Assembly: GCF_037546185.1 (NCBI RefSeq)
Contig: NZ_JAWMWH010000001.1
Location: 1,302,001 to 1,366,000, forward strand
Origin: Nicoliella lavandulae
GTDB taxonomy: Bacteria > Bacillota > Bacilli > Lactobacillales > Lactobacillaceae
Length of the DNA: 64,000 nt
Direction: 5' to 3'
Positions 9,307 to 17,559 of this stretch are shown piece by piece (position 1 is the first letter of the stretch; each line of letters opens with the position of its first letter). Both the position numbers and the translations under genes were made by a program. The notes below the pieces were generated by a model. That model was not told the origin of the DNA. It worked only from the letters and a program-made list of their open reading frames with translations, and did not search any database.

Positions 9307-10281
9307 CTAAAATAATTTATTAATTGATGCTAAAGTTTGTTGCTTAACTAACCGATTATGAATTTTTTTATGCACATCAGCATCTAAATCTGTTGTGCCA
9401 GTCTTTAATTGGTGGGTTAAATCACGTTTATCAGCAATGGTTAGATTACTATTTAAAATCAATCCATACCCCTTAGCAATCCGATTAGCAAGTGAACGCC
9501 CATAAAATTGAGCAATTTTTTCATCAAAAATCGCATTACGATTATCAACCAGTTGTAAAATTCGTTCGATTTCATCTTCAATATTATTATCGGTCAATAC
9601 AATCGTTGGCATACTTAGTCGCACATAATCATCATTTTCAATTAAATCATAAAGTAACTGGGCTAGTAATGGTTTTGCATTAACAAGTTGATCTGCATTA
9701 ACCCGATAAATCACATTACGGCCTAGTAAGTCTAAACCGTTAAAAAACGTTGCATAACGATTATTTCGATCATTAAGGTAATAATTTTGCATCCCTAATA
9801 ATAAAAGCAGCTTTTCACGAATTGGTAATTGATCAAATTCAACACTATCCGAAATGTCAAAAATTCGTTTTAAAGTATTTACATTAACATCACTTAAGCG
9901 GAATAAGTATGGATCAATTTGCTGCGTAATCGATTCGTCATTGTTAAAGTATCTTAAAAACAACAAGTCAGTTGGATGTTGGGTCAGGGTATTTTCCCAT
10001 TGCATAATCGCATTTGGTAATAACGCACCCCCCACACTTGCATTTAACCAGTAAGTATCATTATTTTTACTAACTGCGATCGATGATTTTGAATCAACTA
10101 TTTCAATTGGTAATTGATGGGTTTGAATCGTTTGCAAAATCCGATTATCAAAATGAGCATTTGTTTGTAGTACTAACTCAACTTCACTTTGATGGGATTG
10201 GTTATTAATATTTTTTACAAAATTAATCAAATTATTAGTGTCTAATTGTTCATTAGGCAAGATATTAATTATAAATTTCAT
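9307..10281 (-). CDS. Degenerate GT2-like protein, probable non-catalytic glycosyltransferase partner
   Basis: A 324-residue protein not recognised as a named family. It parallels the N-terminal half of the downstream GT2-TagF protein: both begin MKF plus beta-strand, the stretch ALLPNAIMQWENTL aligns with FLLPDAMKKLN, and RNVIYRVNADQL aligns with GKVINRHFVNAHHL. The metal-binding DADD of the partner is replaced by NASVGG and the IGAARN nucleotide-binding turn by SSIAVSKN, so catalysis looks lost. No membrane segment or signal peptide. ATG 10281 has an AGGAGG site, and the gene is first in a two-gene operon. Role inferred: accessory or chaperone subunit of the downstream enzyme. Confidence 0.6.
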   Translation of the reverse strand: MKFIINILPNEQLDTNNLINFVKNINNQSHQSEVELVLQTNAHFDNRILQTIQTHQLPIEIVDSKSSIAVSKNNDTYWLNASVGGALLPNAIMQWENTLTQHPTDLLFLRYFNNDESITQQIDPYLFRLSDVNVNTLKRIFDISDSVEFDQLPIREKLLLLLGMQNYYLNDRNNRYATFFNGLDLLGRNVIYRVNADQLVNAKPLLAQLLYDLIENDDYVRLSMPTIVLTDNNIEDEIERILQLVDNRNAIFDEKIAQFYGRSLANRIAKGYGLILNSNLTIADKRDLTHQLKTGTTDLDADVHKKIHNRLVKQQTLASINKLF

Positions 10282-10320
10282 AAGAGCCTCCTAAAACTAT
10301 GAAATTTGACATTGGTATTA

Positions 10321-10349
10321 ATTATAAATGAATCTTTATACTACCGCAA
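10321..10349 (-). promoter_or_regulatory. Promoter of the glycosyltransferase operon
   Basis: On the minus strand a TTGCGG -35 (10344-10349) is followed after 17 bases by a perfect TATAAT -10 (10321-10326), about 40 bases before the ATG at 10281. Confidence 0.8.
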
Positions 10350-10364
10350 TTTTTAAAGTGATAA

Positions 10365-10394
10365 CTAAAAGGGGCGATTAATTAATCGCCCCTT
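10365..10394 (-). terminator. Intrinsic terminator of uraA
   Basis: A perfect 26-base palindrome with GGGGCG arms (10369-10394) lies 8 bases after the uraA stop codon and is followed on the minus strand by TTTT. It also insulates uraA from the glycosyltransferase promoter. Confidence 0.9.
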
Positions 10395-10402
10395 ATTGCT
10401 AT

Positions 10403-11662
10403 TTATTTTTGCGGTAAAATTAAGTTCAATGAAACTCCAATAACCGTTGCTAACGCTAGTCCCGTAAATTGAAAGGAGCCAATTTGTAAATAGGCATTTC
10501 CAATTCCGATCACTAAAATAATCGAAGCAATCATTAAATTTCGTTTTAAGTTTAAGTCAACTCGTTTTTCAATCATCAGCTTAATTCCACTAGCCGCAAT
10601 CGTACCAAACAATAGAAAACTAATTCCACCAATTACGGGCGCAGGCATTTGCATAATTAGCACATTCAATTTATTAACAAAAGCAAAAATCATTGCAAAG
10701 ATTGCTGCCCCCATTAAAACATAAACACTGTGTACCTTAGTAATTGCCATTACTCCAATGTTTTCACCATAACTAGTGACCGCCGGACCCCCTAATAGCC
10801 CTGCGGCGATTGAAGCAGCTCCATCCCCAGCTAAAGTGCGGTTTAATCCAGGATTCTTAAAATAATCACGATGGGTTAACTCATCTAATACCATGATGTG
10901 CCCGATATGTTCAGTCATCGTCACGAACGCAATTGGTGCAATTGCAATGATTGCACCGATATTTAAATGAAATGAGTAATTCACGAACGGAATTTCAAAT
11001 GGAGGGACTTGAAACCAAGGGGCACTAGCAATCTTACTAACATCAACTAGCCCCGCAAAAATGGAAACAATATAGCCACAGACAATTGCTAATAGGATTG
11101 GAATTAATCCTAAAAAACCCTTCAAATACAGATTAAAGAAGACCGCTAAAAACATTGTCAACAATGCGATCAAAAAGTATTTAATGTCATATTGATTGTT
11201 ATTCATCATGGCATTCTTGGCTGCACTACCAGCTAAGGATAGCCCAATTACCATGATAATTGGGCCCACCACAATTGGTGGTAATGCCTTATCTAACCAA
11301 TCCTTACCAATCGATGCAATAATCGCAGCCACGATCAAATACACGATTCCAACGGTTACTACTCCTTGAGCAATTCCCGGATAACCAGTCGTTTTCATCA
11401 GCGCTGCCATTGGTACAATAAATGCAAAACTAGACCCCATATATGCTGGAATCTGACGTTTTGTAATTAAAATGTGTAACAGCGTCCCAACCCCGGATGA
11501 AAACAGCGCAATACTAGGACTTAGTCCCACCAACAGTGGAACAATTACGGTACTACCAAACATTGAAAACATGTGTTGCAACGATAATCCAATCCAAGGT
11601 AACAACTTCGGCTTATCGTTAACGTCTAAAACAGCATCATCATCGTGAAATGTATTCTTCAT
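10403..11662 (-). CDS. uraA: Uracil permease (NCS2 family)
   Basis: A 419-residue polytopic membrane transporter of the nucleobase/ascorbate family; UraA proteins import uracil with protons. Family features include LSLQHMFSMFGSTVIVPLLVG at the N-terminus (His-bearing TM1), the TEHIGH motif in the TM8 region (residues about 247-252), AGDGAASIAAGLLGGPAVTSYGENIG and about 12-14 hydrophobic segments. ATG 11662 has a rather distant AAAGGA site (13-base spacing). The leader carries a PyrR-type binding sequence and a terminator, so the substrate is pyrimidine rather than purine. It is a single-gene unit away from any pyr operon. Confidence 0.92.
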   Translation of the reverse strand: MKNTFHDDDAVLDVNDKPKLLPWIGLSLQHMFSMFGSTVIVPLLVGLSPSIALFSSGVGTLLHILITKRQIPAYMGSSFAFIVPMAALMKTTGYPGIAQGVVTVGIVYLIVAAIIASIGKDWLDKALPPIVVGPIIMVIGLSLAGSAAKNAMMNNNQYDIKYFLIALLTMFLAVFFNLYLKGFLGLIPILLAIVCGYIVSIFAGLVDVSKIASAPWFQVPPFEIPFVNYSFHLNIGAIIAIAPIAFVTMTEHIGHIMVLDELTHRDYFKNPGLNRTLAGDGAASIAAGLLGGPAVTSYGENIGVMAITKVHSVYVLMGAAIFAMIFAFVNKLNVLIMQMPAPVIGGISFLLFGTIAASGIKLMIEKRVDLNLKRNLMIASIILVIGIGNAYLQIGSFQFTGLALATVIGVSLNLILPQK

Positions 11663-11685
11663 CTTAATTCAAAATTCCTTTCAAA

Positions 11686-11723
11686 AAAAGTCCCCACTAA
11701 CTGACTAGTTAATGGGGACTTTT
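11686..11723 (-). terminator. Attenuator terminator in the uraA leader
   Basis: On the minus strand an AAAAGTCCCC/GGGGACTTTT stem, extended by TAACT/AGTTA pairing across one mismatch, is followed by a T-run directly before the uraA ribosome site. It is the conditional terminator of the PyrR-controlled leader. Confidence 0.9.
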
Positions 11724-11762
11724 GCACTACACTTGAGCACATTGATATCCGAACCACCTTCT

Positions 11763-11776
11763 AGCCTCACTGGACT
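11763..11776 (-). promoter_or_regulatory. PyrR-binding element of the uraA attenuator
   Basis: The minus strand reads AGTCCAGTGAGGCT, which matches the conserved PyrR RNA-binding loop (ARUCCNGNGAGGYU) of pyr attenuators, followed by AGAAGG. By the known mechanism, PyrR with UMP stabilises the anti-antiterminator here, lets the downstream terminator form and lowers uraA expression. Confidence 0.92.
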
Positions 11777-11799
11777 AATTAAAGCGCTTATTTATATTT

Positions 11800-11828
11800 A
11801 GATTAATTTAATTTGATTAAAATGTCAA
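11800..11828 (-). promoter_or_regulatory. Probable uraA promoter
   Basis: A perfect TTGACA (11823-11828) abuts the lepA stop codon. The -10 at 17-base spacing is weak (TAATCT, 11800-11805). The position fits a leader of about 130 bases holding the PyrR element and the terminator. Confidence 0.55.
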
Positions 11829-13664
11829 TTAGTTTTCGGCTTCATCTTCATTGGTTTTTAAAACAGCCATGAAAGCTTCTTGTGGAATTTCTACCTTTCC
11901 AACCGCCTTCATTCGTTTCTTACCAGCCTTTTGCTTTTCTAATAATTTCATCCGTCTAGTCTTATCACCACCATATAACTTAGCAGTAACATCTTTACGG
12001 TATGCTTTCACGTTAGTTCTAGCAATGACCTTTGCGCCAATGGCAGCTTGAATTGGAATTTCAAAGTTTTGCCGTGGAATAATTGTTTTTAACTTTTCAA
12101 CAATTTCTCGTGCTCGCTTAGGAGCAAATGAACGGTGGGAAATAAAACTAAGGGCATCGACCTTATCACCATTCAATAGAATATCAATTTTAACTAAATC
12201 ACTAGCTTGGTATTCATCAACTTCATAATCAAATGATGCGTAACCATGCGTACTTGATTTCAAGTTATCAAAGAAATCAAAAATAATTTCTGATAGTGGC
12301 ATATGATAGATCACATTGACCCGGGTATCATCAAGATAATCCATTGTCTCGAATTGACCACGCCGCTTTTGGCATAGTTCCATTACTGCTCCAACGTAAT
12401 CATTTGGAACCATGATCGTAGCCTTAACAAATGGTTCTTTAATCTCCTTAATCGTTGAAGCATCTGGCATTTCAAATGGATTATGCACGTCCACTTCCTT
12501 ACCATCATTAGTATAAGCATGGTAAGTAACAGAAGGCGCCGTAGTAATTAAATCGAGGTTAAATTCACGTTCTAGTCGTTCTTGAACCACATCCATGTGA
12601 AGTAGCCCTAAGAATCCACATCGGAACCCAAACCCTAACGCTTGTGAATTTTCAGGTTCAAATTCTAGTGAAGCATCATTGAGCTTTAACTTTTCAAGTG
12701 CTTCCCGTAAATCGCCGAACTTAGCATTATCAGTTGGATACAATCCAGCATAAACCATCGGATTCATTTCACGATAGCCAGGTAATGCCTTTTCGGCTGG
12801 ATTATTCGCTAATGTAACGGTATCCCCAACTCGGGTTTGCGTAATATCCTTGATGCTAGCGGTAATGTAACCAACATCCCCAGCCATCAAATAATCACGC
12901 TTCACTGGATGCGGCGAATTAACCCCAAGTTCAGTCACTTCATATTCAGTTCCACTATTCATTAACCGAATGCGATCCCCCGGTTTGACCACACCATCAT
13001 CTAAACGAACGCTTAACACCACGCCTCGGTAATCATCATATACCGAATCAAAGATCAATGCCTTTAGTGGCGCATCGATATCCCCACTAGGAGCGGGGAT
13101 ATCATGCACGATTTTTTCTAATAAATCTGGCACGCCAAGTCCGGTTTTAGCACTTGTAAGCGCTGCATCCGAAGCATCAATCCCAATCATATTTTCAATT
13201 TCAGATTTTACTTCATCCACTTGGGCAGATGGCAAGTCCACCTTATTAATTACTGGAATGATCTCCAAATCATCATCTAAAGCTAAATAAACATTAGCAA
13301 GGGTCTGGGCTTCCACCCCTTGAGTTGCATCAACCACTAGTAATGCCCCTTCACAGGCAGCCAAGCTCCGTGAAACTTCATAGGAAAAGTCAACGTGCCC
13401 TGGGGTATCGATCAAGTGGAATTCGTAATCATGACCGTCTTTGGCATGATAAGTTAGCTTAACCGCATTTAGCTTAATCGTAATTCCACGTTCCCGTTCA
13501 AGTTCCATGTTATCCAATAATTGATTTCGCATATCACGCTTAGCAACCGTTTCAGTTAACTCTAAAATTCGATCAGCAAGCGTTGATTTACCATGATCAA
13601 TATGGGCAACGATAGAAAAGTTTCGGATATATTTTTGGTGTTCCTTCATTTCATTAAGATCCAT
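11829..13664 (-). CDS. lepA: Elongation factor 4 (LepA), back-translocating GTPase
   Basis: A 611-residue ribosome-associated GTPase. The G domain carries AHIDHGKST (G1), DTPGHVDF (G3) and NKVD (G4); the EF-G-like domains II, III and V and the lysine/arginine-rich LepA C-terminal domain (ending in TRRMKLLEKQKAGKKRMK) follow. Length is typical. ATG 13664 opens the usual M-(x)5-K-E-x-Q-K N-terminus. It lies downstream of dnaJ after a terminator and has its own promoter. In Bacillus lepA lies upstream of hrcA; here it is downstream of the dnaK operon. Confidence 0.97.
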   Translation of the reverse strand: MDLNEMKEHQKYIRNFSIVAHIDHGKSTLADRILELTETVAKRDMRNQLLDNMELERERGITIKLNAVKLTYHAKDGHDYEFHLIDTPGHVDFSYEVSRSLAACEGALLVVDATQGVEAQTLANVYLALDDDLEIIPVINKVDLPSAQVDEVKSEIENMIGIDASDAALTSAKTGLGVPDLLEKIVHDIPAPSGDIDAPLKALIFDSVYDDYRGVVLSVRLDDGVVKPGDRIRLMNSGTEYEVTELGVNSPHPVKRDYLMAGDVGYITASIKDITQTRVGDTVTLANNPAEKALPGYREMNPMVYAGLYPTDNAKFGDLREALEKLKLNDASLEFEPENSQALGFGFRCGFLGLLHMDVVQERLEREFNLDLITTAPSVTYHAYTNDGKEVDVHNPFEMPDASTIKEIKEPFVKATIMVPNDYVGAVMELCQKRRGQFETMDYLDDTRVNVIYHMPLSEIIFDFFDNLKSSTHGYASFDYEVDEYQASDLVKIDILLNGDKVDALSFISHRSFAPKRAREIVEKLKTIIPRQNFEIPIQAAIGAKVIARTNVKAYRKDVTAKLYGGDKTRRMKLLEKQKAGKKRMKAVGKVEIPQEAFMAVLKTNEDEAEN

Positions 13665-13706
13665 ATTTTTTAATCCTGCCTTTTTATTTCGATAAGTGTT
13701 TCATTA

Positions 13707-13735
13707 ATTATAACAATCTAGCGCTATGATAACAA
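13707..13735 (-). promoter_or_regulatory. lepA promoter
   Basis: On the minus strand TTGTTA (13730-13735), a 17-base spacer and TATAAT (13707-13712) lie between the dnaJ terminator and lepA. Confidence 0.75.
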
Positions 13736-13748
13736 ATTTAGATATAAT

Positions 13749-13774
13749 AAAAGCCAGCTTCAAAGCTGGCTTTT
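13749..13774 (-). terminator. Terminator after dnaJ
   Basis: A 12-bp AAAAGCCAGCTT/AAGCTGGCTTTT stem with a 2-base loop lies 4 bases after the dnaJ stop and ends the heat-shock operon. Confidence 0.92.
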
Positions 13775-13778
13775 AATT

Positions 13779-14960
13779 TTATTTCTTTTCGAATTTATCA
13801 CGCATTTTATCAAAGAATGATTGATTTTTCGTTACGTTAATATCTTCACCACTAGCATCGGCAAAGTCCTTTAAAGCTTCTTTTTGACGTTTGTTCAATC
13901 CCTTTGGTGTTACCACATTAACCGTTACGATTTCATCACCACGACCATTACTATTTAACTTAGGGACTCCCTTACCCTTCAACCGGAAATTAGTTCCAGT
14001 TTGTGTACCGGCAGGAATCTTTAAGCTAACTTGGCCTTCTTCGTTCTTCTTATCATCATTTAATGCCCGAACGTTGATTTCACAACCTAGTGCGGCTTGA
14101 GCAAATGAAATTGGTTGCTTGTAAACTAACCGATCACCTTCACGCTTGAAGTACTTACTTGGCTTAACCACGAAAACAATGAATAAATCACCGTAAGGGC
14201 CACCATTATTACCGGCATCCCCTTGGCCTTGTAAGCGCATTTGTTGTCCGTCATCCACTCCGGCAGGAACAGTAACCGCAATTTCATGACTTTGTTCCGT
14301 CTTTCCAGCACCATGACAAGTAGGACATTTATCCTTAATTTCCTTACCAGTTCCATGACAAACTGGACATTCTTGTTGGCTTCTCATCCGACCCAATGGG
14401 GTGTTTTGTTCAACTGTAATGTAACCATTTCCGTTACAACGTTGACAAGTATGTGGCTTAGTGCCTGGCTTAGCGCCACTCCCATCACAAGTCTTACAAG
14501 TAGCTTCACGGTCATATTTAATGGTCGTCTTCTTACCAAATACAGCATCATCAAAATTAAGGCTCATTTGATATTGTAGATTTTGACCAGGCGTAGGCGC
14601 GTTGGGGTTTTGGGCACGACCCCCGCCGCCACCGAAGAATTGGCTAAAGATGTCATCGAAGCCACCGCCGCCAAAACCACCGGCACCGCCACCGAAGCCA
14701 CCAAAGCCGCCGGCGCCACCACCGCCGCCGAAGCCTTGAGGACCATCAGCAGAACCATATTGATCATAGTTTGCTTTCTTTTGCTCATTGCTTAATACTT
14801 CGTAAGCCTCTGTAATTTTCTTAAATTTTTCTTCTGCATCAGGTGCTTTGTTAACATCAGGATGATACTTAGCAGCAAGGCGCCGGTATGCTCGTTTGAT
14901 GTCCTTATCGCTAGCGTCACGATCAAGACCTAATACTTTGTAATAATCTTCACCAGCCAT
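13779..14960 (-). CDS. dnaJ: Chaperone DnaJ (Hsp40)
   Basis: A 393-residue co-chaperone that delivers unfolded clients to DnaK and stimulates its ATPase. The J domain (about 5-68) has the essential HPD in YHPDVNKAP. A long Gly/Phe-rich linker (about 73-120) follows. Four CxxCxGxG zinc repeats (CKTCDGSG, CQRCNGNG, CPVCHGTG, CPTCHGAG) lie at about 150-225, then the C-terminal peptide-binding domains. ATG 14960 has AGGAGG upstream. It is the last gene of hrcA-grpE-dnaK-dnaJ, separated from dnaK by a hairpin. Confidence 0.98.
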   Translation of the reverse strand: MAGEDYYKVLGLDRDASDKDIKRAYRRLAAKYHPDVNKAPDAEEKFKKITEAYEVLSNEQKKANYDQYGSADGPQGFGGGGGAGGFGGFGGGAGGFGGGGFDDIFSQFFGGGGGRAQNPNAPTPGQNLQYQMSLNFDDAVFGKKTTIKYDREATCKTCDGSGAKPGTKPHTCQRCNGNGYITVEQNTPLGRMRSQQECPVCHGTGKEIKDKCPTCHGAGKTEQSHEIAVTVPAGVDDGQQMRLQGQGDAGNNGGPYGDLFIVFVVKPSKYFKREGDRLVYKQPISFAQAALGCEINVRALNDDKKNEEGQVSLKIPAGTQTGTNFRLKGKGVPKLNSNGRGDEIVTVNVVTPKGLNKRQKEALKDFADASGEDINVTKNQSFFDKMRDKFEKK

Positions 14961-15011
14961 TATTTACCTCCTAGAATAGTATTGAATCTTAGTTTATCCC
15001 TATAATACCAT

Positions 15012-15047
15012 AAAAAGCCAAAGCCTCATCTGCGACTTTGACTTTTT
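15012..15047 (-). terminator. Intercistronic terminator between dnaK and dnaJ
   Basis: A 12-bp stem with one G-U pair (15012-15023 with 15036-15047), flanked by A- and T-runs, lies 26 bases after dnaK. It probably terminates part of the transcripts, so that dnaJ is made at a lower level than dnaK. Confidence 0.8.
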
Positions 15048-15073
15048 ATATGATAACGCTTTATTTAGAATAA

Positions 15074-16939
15074 TTATTTGTTATTATCCTTTTTATCATC
15101 ATCGTTAACTTCGTGGAAGTCACCATTAACAGTGTTATCATCCTTAGATGAACTAGCACCACCATTGGCGTTAGCGTTAGCATCAGCGCCACCTTGAGTT
15201 TGTTGTTGTTGGTATAGCTTAGTTGCTAATTCTTGAACTTGTTTTTGTAGTTCATCCTTCTTAGCCTTCATGTCATCAAGGTCGTTAGCTTCTTTAGCCT
15301 TCTTCAATGCTTCTTCAGCATCCTTGGTTCCCTTGATTTCATCTTCAGATACCTTACCATCAACATCCTTCAAAGTCTTATCAGTTTGGAAGATTAATTG
15401 GTCAACTTCGTTCTTCAAGTCAACTTCTTCCTTCCGTTTTTCATCGGCATCAGCATTAGCCTTTGCTTCATCCATCATCTTGTTGATTTCATCATCTGAA
15501 AGACCATTGGAATCCTTAATGGTAATCTTTTGTGACTTACCAGTTCCCTTATCCTTAGCAGATACGTTAACAATTCCGTTCTTATCAATATCGAAAGTAA
15601 CTTCGATTTGAGGAACACCACGTGGTGCAGGTGGAATATCAGTTAATTGGAATTGGCCAAGGGTCTTATCATCAGCAGCCATTGGACGTTCACCTTGTAA
15701 GACGTGAATATCAACAGCTGGTTGGTTATCAGCAGCAGTTGAGAATACTTGGCTCTTAGAAGTTGGAATCGTAGTGTTACGGTCGATCAACTTAGTGAAG
15801 ACACCACCCATAGTTTCAATTCCTAATGAAAGTGGCGTAACATCAAGTAAAACAACATCCTTAACATCACCAGTTAAAACCCCACCTTGAATAGCAGCAC
15901 CGTCAGCAACGGCTTCATCAGGGTTAATTGAGTGGTTAGGTTCCTTACCAGTCCAGCTCTTAACAGCTTCTTGAACGGCTGGAATTCTAGTTGAACCACC
16001 ATTTAAGATTACGTTATCAATGTCAGAAGTGGATAAACCAGCATCCTTTAATGCGTTATCAAATGGTGCCTTAGTCTTTTCAACTAAGTCAGCAGTTAAT
16101 TCGTTAAACTTAGAACGACTTAACTTAGCAGTTAAGTGAAGAGGACCTTCATCGCCAGATGCGATAAATGGAAGACTGATTTCAGTTTCAGAAACTCCAG
16201 ATAAGTCCTTCTTAGCCTTTTCAGAAGCATCCTTAAGCCGTTGTAATGCCATCTTATCCTTGGATAAGTCAATGCCGTGTTCCTTCTTGAAACCTTCAAT
16301 TAACCAGTCCATGATCTTCTTATCAAAGTCATCCCCACCTAAGTGAGTATCACCATTAGTTGAAAGAACTTGGAATACACCGTCACCTAATTCAAGAACG
16401 GAAACATCAAAAGTACCACCACCAAGGTCGTATACTAATACCTTTTGGTCGTTATCCTTTTTGTTAAGTCCGTATGCTAAAGCAGCTGCAGTAGGTTCGT
16501 TAATAATCCGCTTAACGTCTAATCCGGCAATTTTACCGGCATCCTTAGTAGCTTGTCTTTGTGCATCGTCAAAGTAAGCAGGAACCGTAATAACAGCCTT
16601 ATCAACTGTATCACCAATGTAATCTTCAGCAAACTTCTTGATGTATTGAAGAATCATTGCAGAAATTTGTTGTGGAGTGTAGCTCTTGCCATCAACATCA
16701 ACCTTGTAGTTACTGTCACCCATGTGACTCTTGATTGATGAAATAGTGTTAGGGTTGGTAATCATTTGCCGTTTAGCAACTTCACCAACTTGAATTTCAC
16801 CATCTTTAAATGCAACGACTGAAGGAGTCGTTCTTGAACCTTCAGGATTAGGAATAATCTTTGGTTCGTCACCTTCTAGCACAGCAACTGCTGAGTTAGT
16901 AGTTCCTAAATCAATTCCAATAATTTTATTACTAGCCAT
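15074..16939 (-). CDS. dnaK: Chaperone DnaK (Hsp70)
   Basis: A 621-residue ATP-dependent chaperone. The nucleotide-binding domain opens with IGIDLGTTNSAVAV and contains VYDLGGGTFDVS and NGGSTRIPAVQ. The substrate-binding domain contains the DVTPLSLGIETMGG linker region, and a helical lid ends in a Gln/Asn/Ala-rich low-complexity tail and an acidic, lysine-containing terminus. It lacks the extra loop of Gram-negative DnaK, as expected for Firmicutes. ATG 16939 is 25 bases downstream of grpE. Control is by HrcA through the CIRCE at 18614-18640. Confidence 0.98.
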   Translation of the reverse strand: MASNKIIGIDLGTTNSAVAVLEGDEPKIIPNPEGSRTTPSVVAFKDGEIQVGEVAKRQMITNPNTISSIKSHMGDSNYKVDVDGKSYTPQQISAMILQYIKKFAEDYIGDTVDKAVITVPAYFDDAQRQATKDAGKIAGLDVKRIINEPTAAALAYGLNKKDNDQKVLVYDLGGGTFDVSVLELGDGVFQVLSTNGDTHLGGDDFDKKIMDWLIEGFKKEHGIDLSKDKMALQRLKDASEKAKKDLSGVSETEISLPFIASGDEGPLHLTAKLSRSKFNELTADLVEKTKAPFDNALKDAGLSTSDIDNVILNGGSTRIPAVQEAVKSWTGKEPNHSINPDEAVADGAAIQGGVLTGDVKDVVLLDVTPLSLGIETMGGVFTKLIDRNTTIPTSKSQVFSTAADNQPAVDIHVLQGERPMAADDKTLGQFQLTDIPPAPRGVPQIEVTFDIDKNGIVNVSAKDKGTGKSQKITIKDSNGLSDDEINKMMDEAKANADADEKRKEEVDLKNEVDQLIFQTDKTLKDVDGKVSEDEIKGTKDAEEALKKAKEANDLDDMKAKKDELQKQVQELATKLYQQQQTQGGADANANANGGASSSKDDNTVNGDFHEVNDDDKKDNNK

Positions 16940-16964
16940 AATTTAATTTACCTCACTTTTTAGA

Positions 16965-17540
16965 TTATTTTGCAACGACTACCATGGCAGGTCTGATAAC
17001 TCGATCAGCTAGCTTATAGCCGTTTTGCAATACTTCAACCACATGATCAGTTGGGTGATCATTGTCGGCTGGAACCGTTTGAACTGCTTGACAGAAGTTA
17101 GGATCAAATTCCTTACCATCAACATCAAGTACTTCAATGTTACTGTCGCTAAGGGCCTTTTCAAGGTGCTTAGCAACCATTTCAACCCCTTGCTTTAATT
17201 GTTGACCACTCTTATCATCGACCTTTACTTGTAAAGCTCGATTCAAATTATCAACAATTGGCAAAATGTTAGTAGCTAACTTTTGCCCATCATATCTCAA
17301 GAGTGTTGCTTGTTCTTTCTTAGCACGGTTTTGAACGTTTTTTAATTCCGCAGCCGCCCGCAAGTACTTATCTTCCATATCGTCTAATTGACGTTTAAGA
17401 TCGATAATTTGCTTTTCAGATTCCTTCGCTTCAGCATTTGCATCCGCTTCAACATCCTTAGCTTCTGCTTGTTTTACCTTAGCTTCAGTAGCTGCTGCAG
17501 AACTTTGTTTTTGTTCATCTTGTTCTTTCTTAGATGCCAA
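16965..17540 (-). CDS. grpE: Nucleotide exchange factor GrpE
   Basis: A 191-residue protein that releases ADP from DnaK. It has an acidic, Ala/Lys/Glu-rich N-terminal tail and a long coiled coil (about 45-105, with KYLRAAAELKNVQNRAKKE), then the beta wing ending VLQNGYKLADRVIRPAMVVVAK, the family signature. Length is normal. ATG 17540 has AGGAGGG upstream. It lies between hrcA (19-base gap) and dnaK in the heat-shock operon. Confidence 0.97.
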   Translation of the reverse strand: MASKKEQDEQKQSSAAATEAKVKQAEAKDVEADANAEAKESEKQIIDLKRQLDDMEDKYLRAAAELKNVQNRAKKEQATLLRYDGQKLATNILPIVDNLNRALQVKVDDKSGQQLKQGVEMVAKHLEKALSDSNIEVLDVDGKEFDPNFCQAVQTVPADNDHPTDHVVEVLQNGYKLADRVIRPAMVVVAK

Positions 17541-17559
17541 ACAAAACCCTCCTTATTAG

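Noticed and set aside
14564..14795. Ala/Val-rich open frames in the dnaJ region
   Set aside because: They are alternative readings of the Gly/Phe-rich codons of DnaJ.
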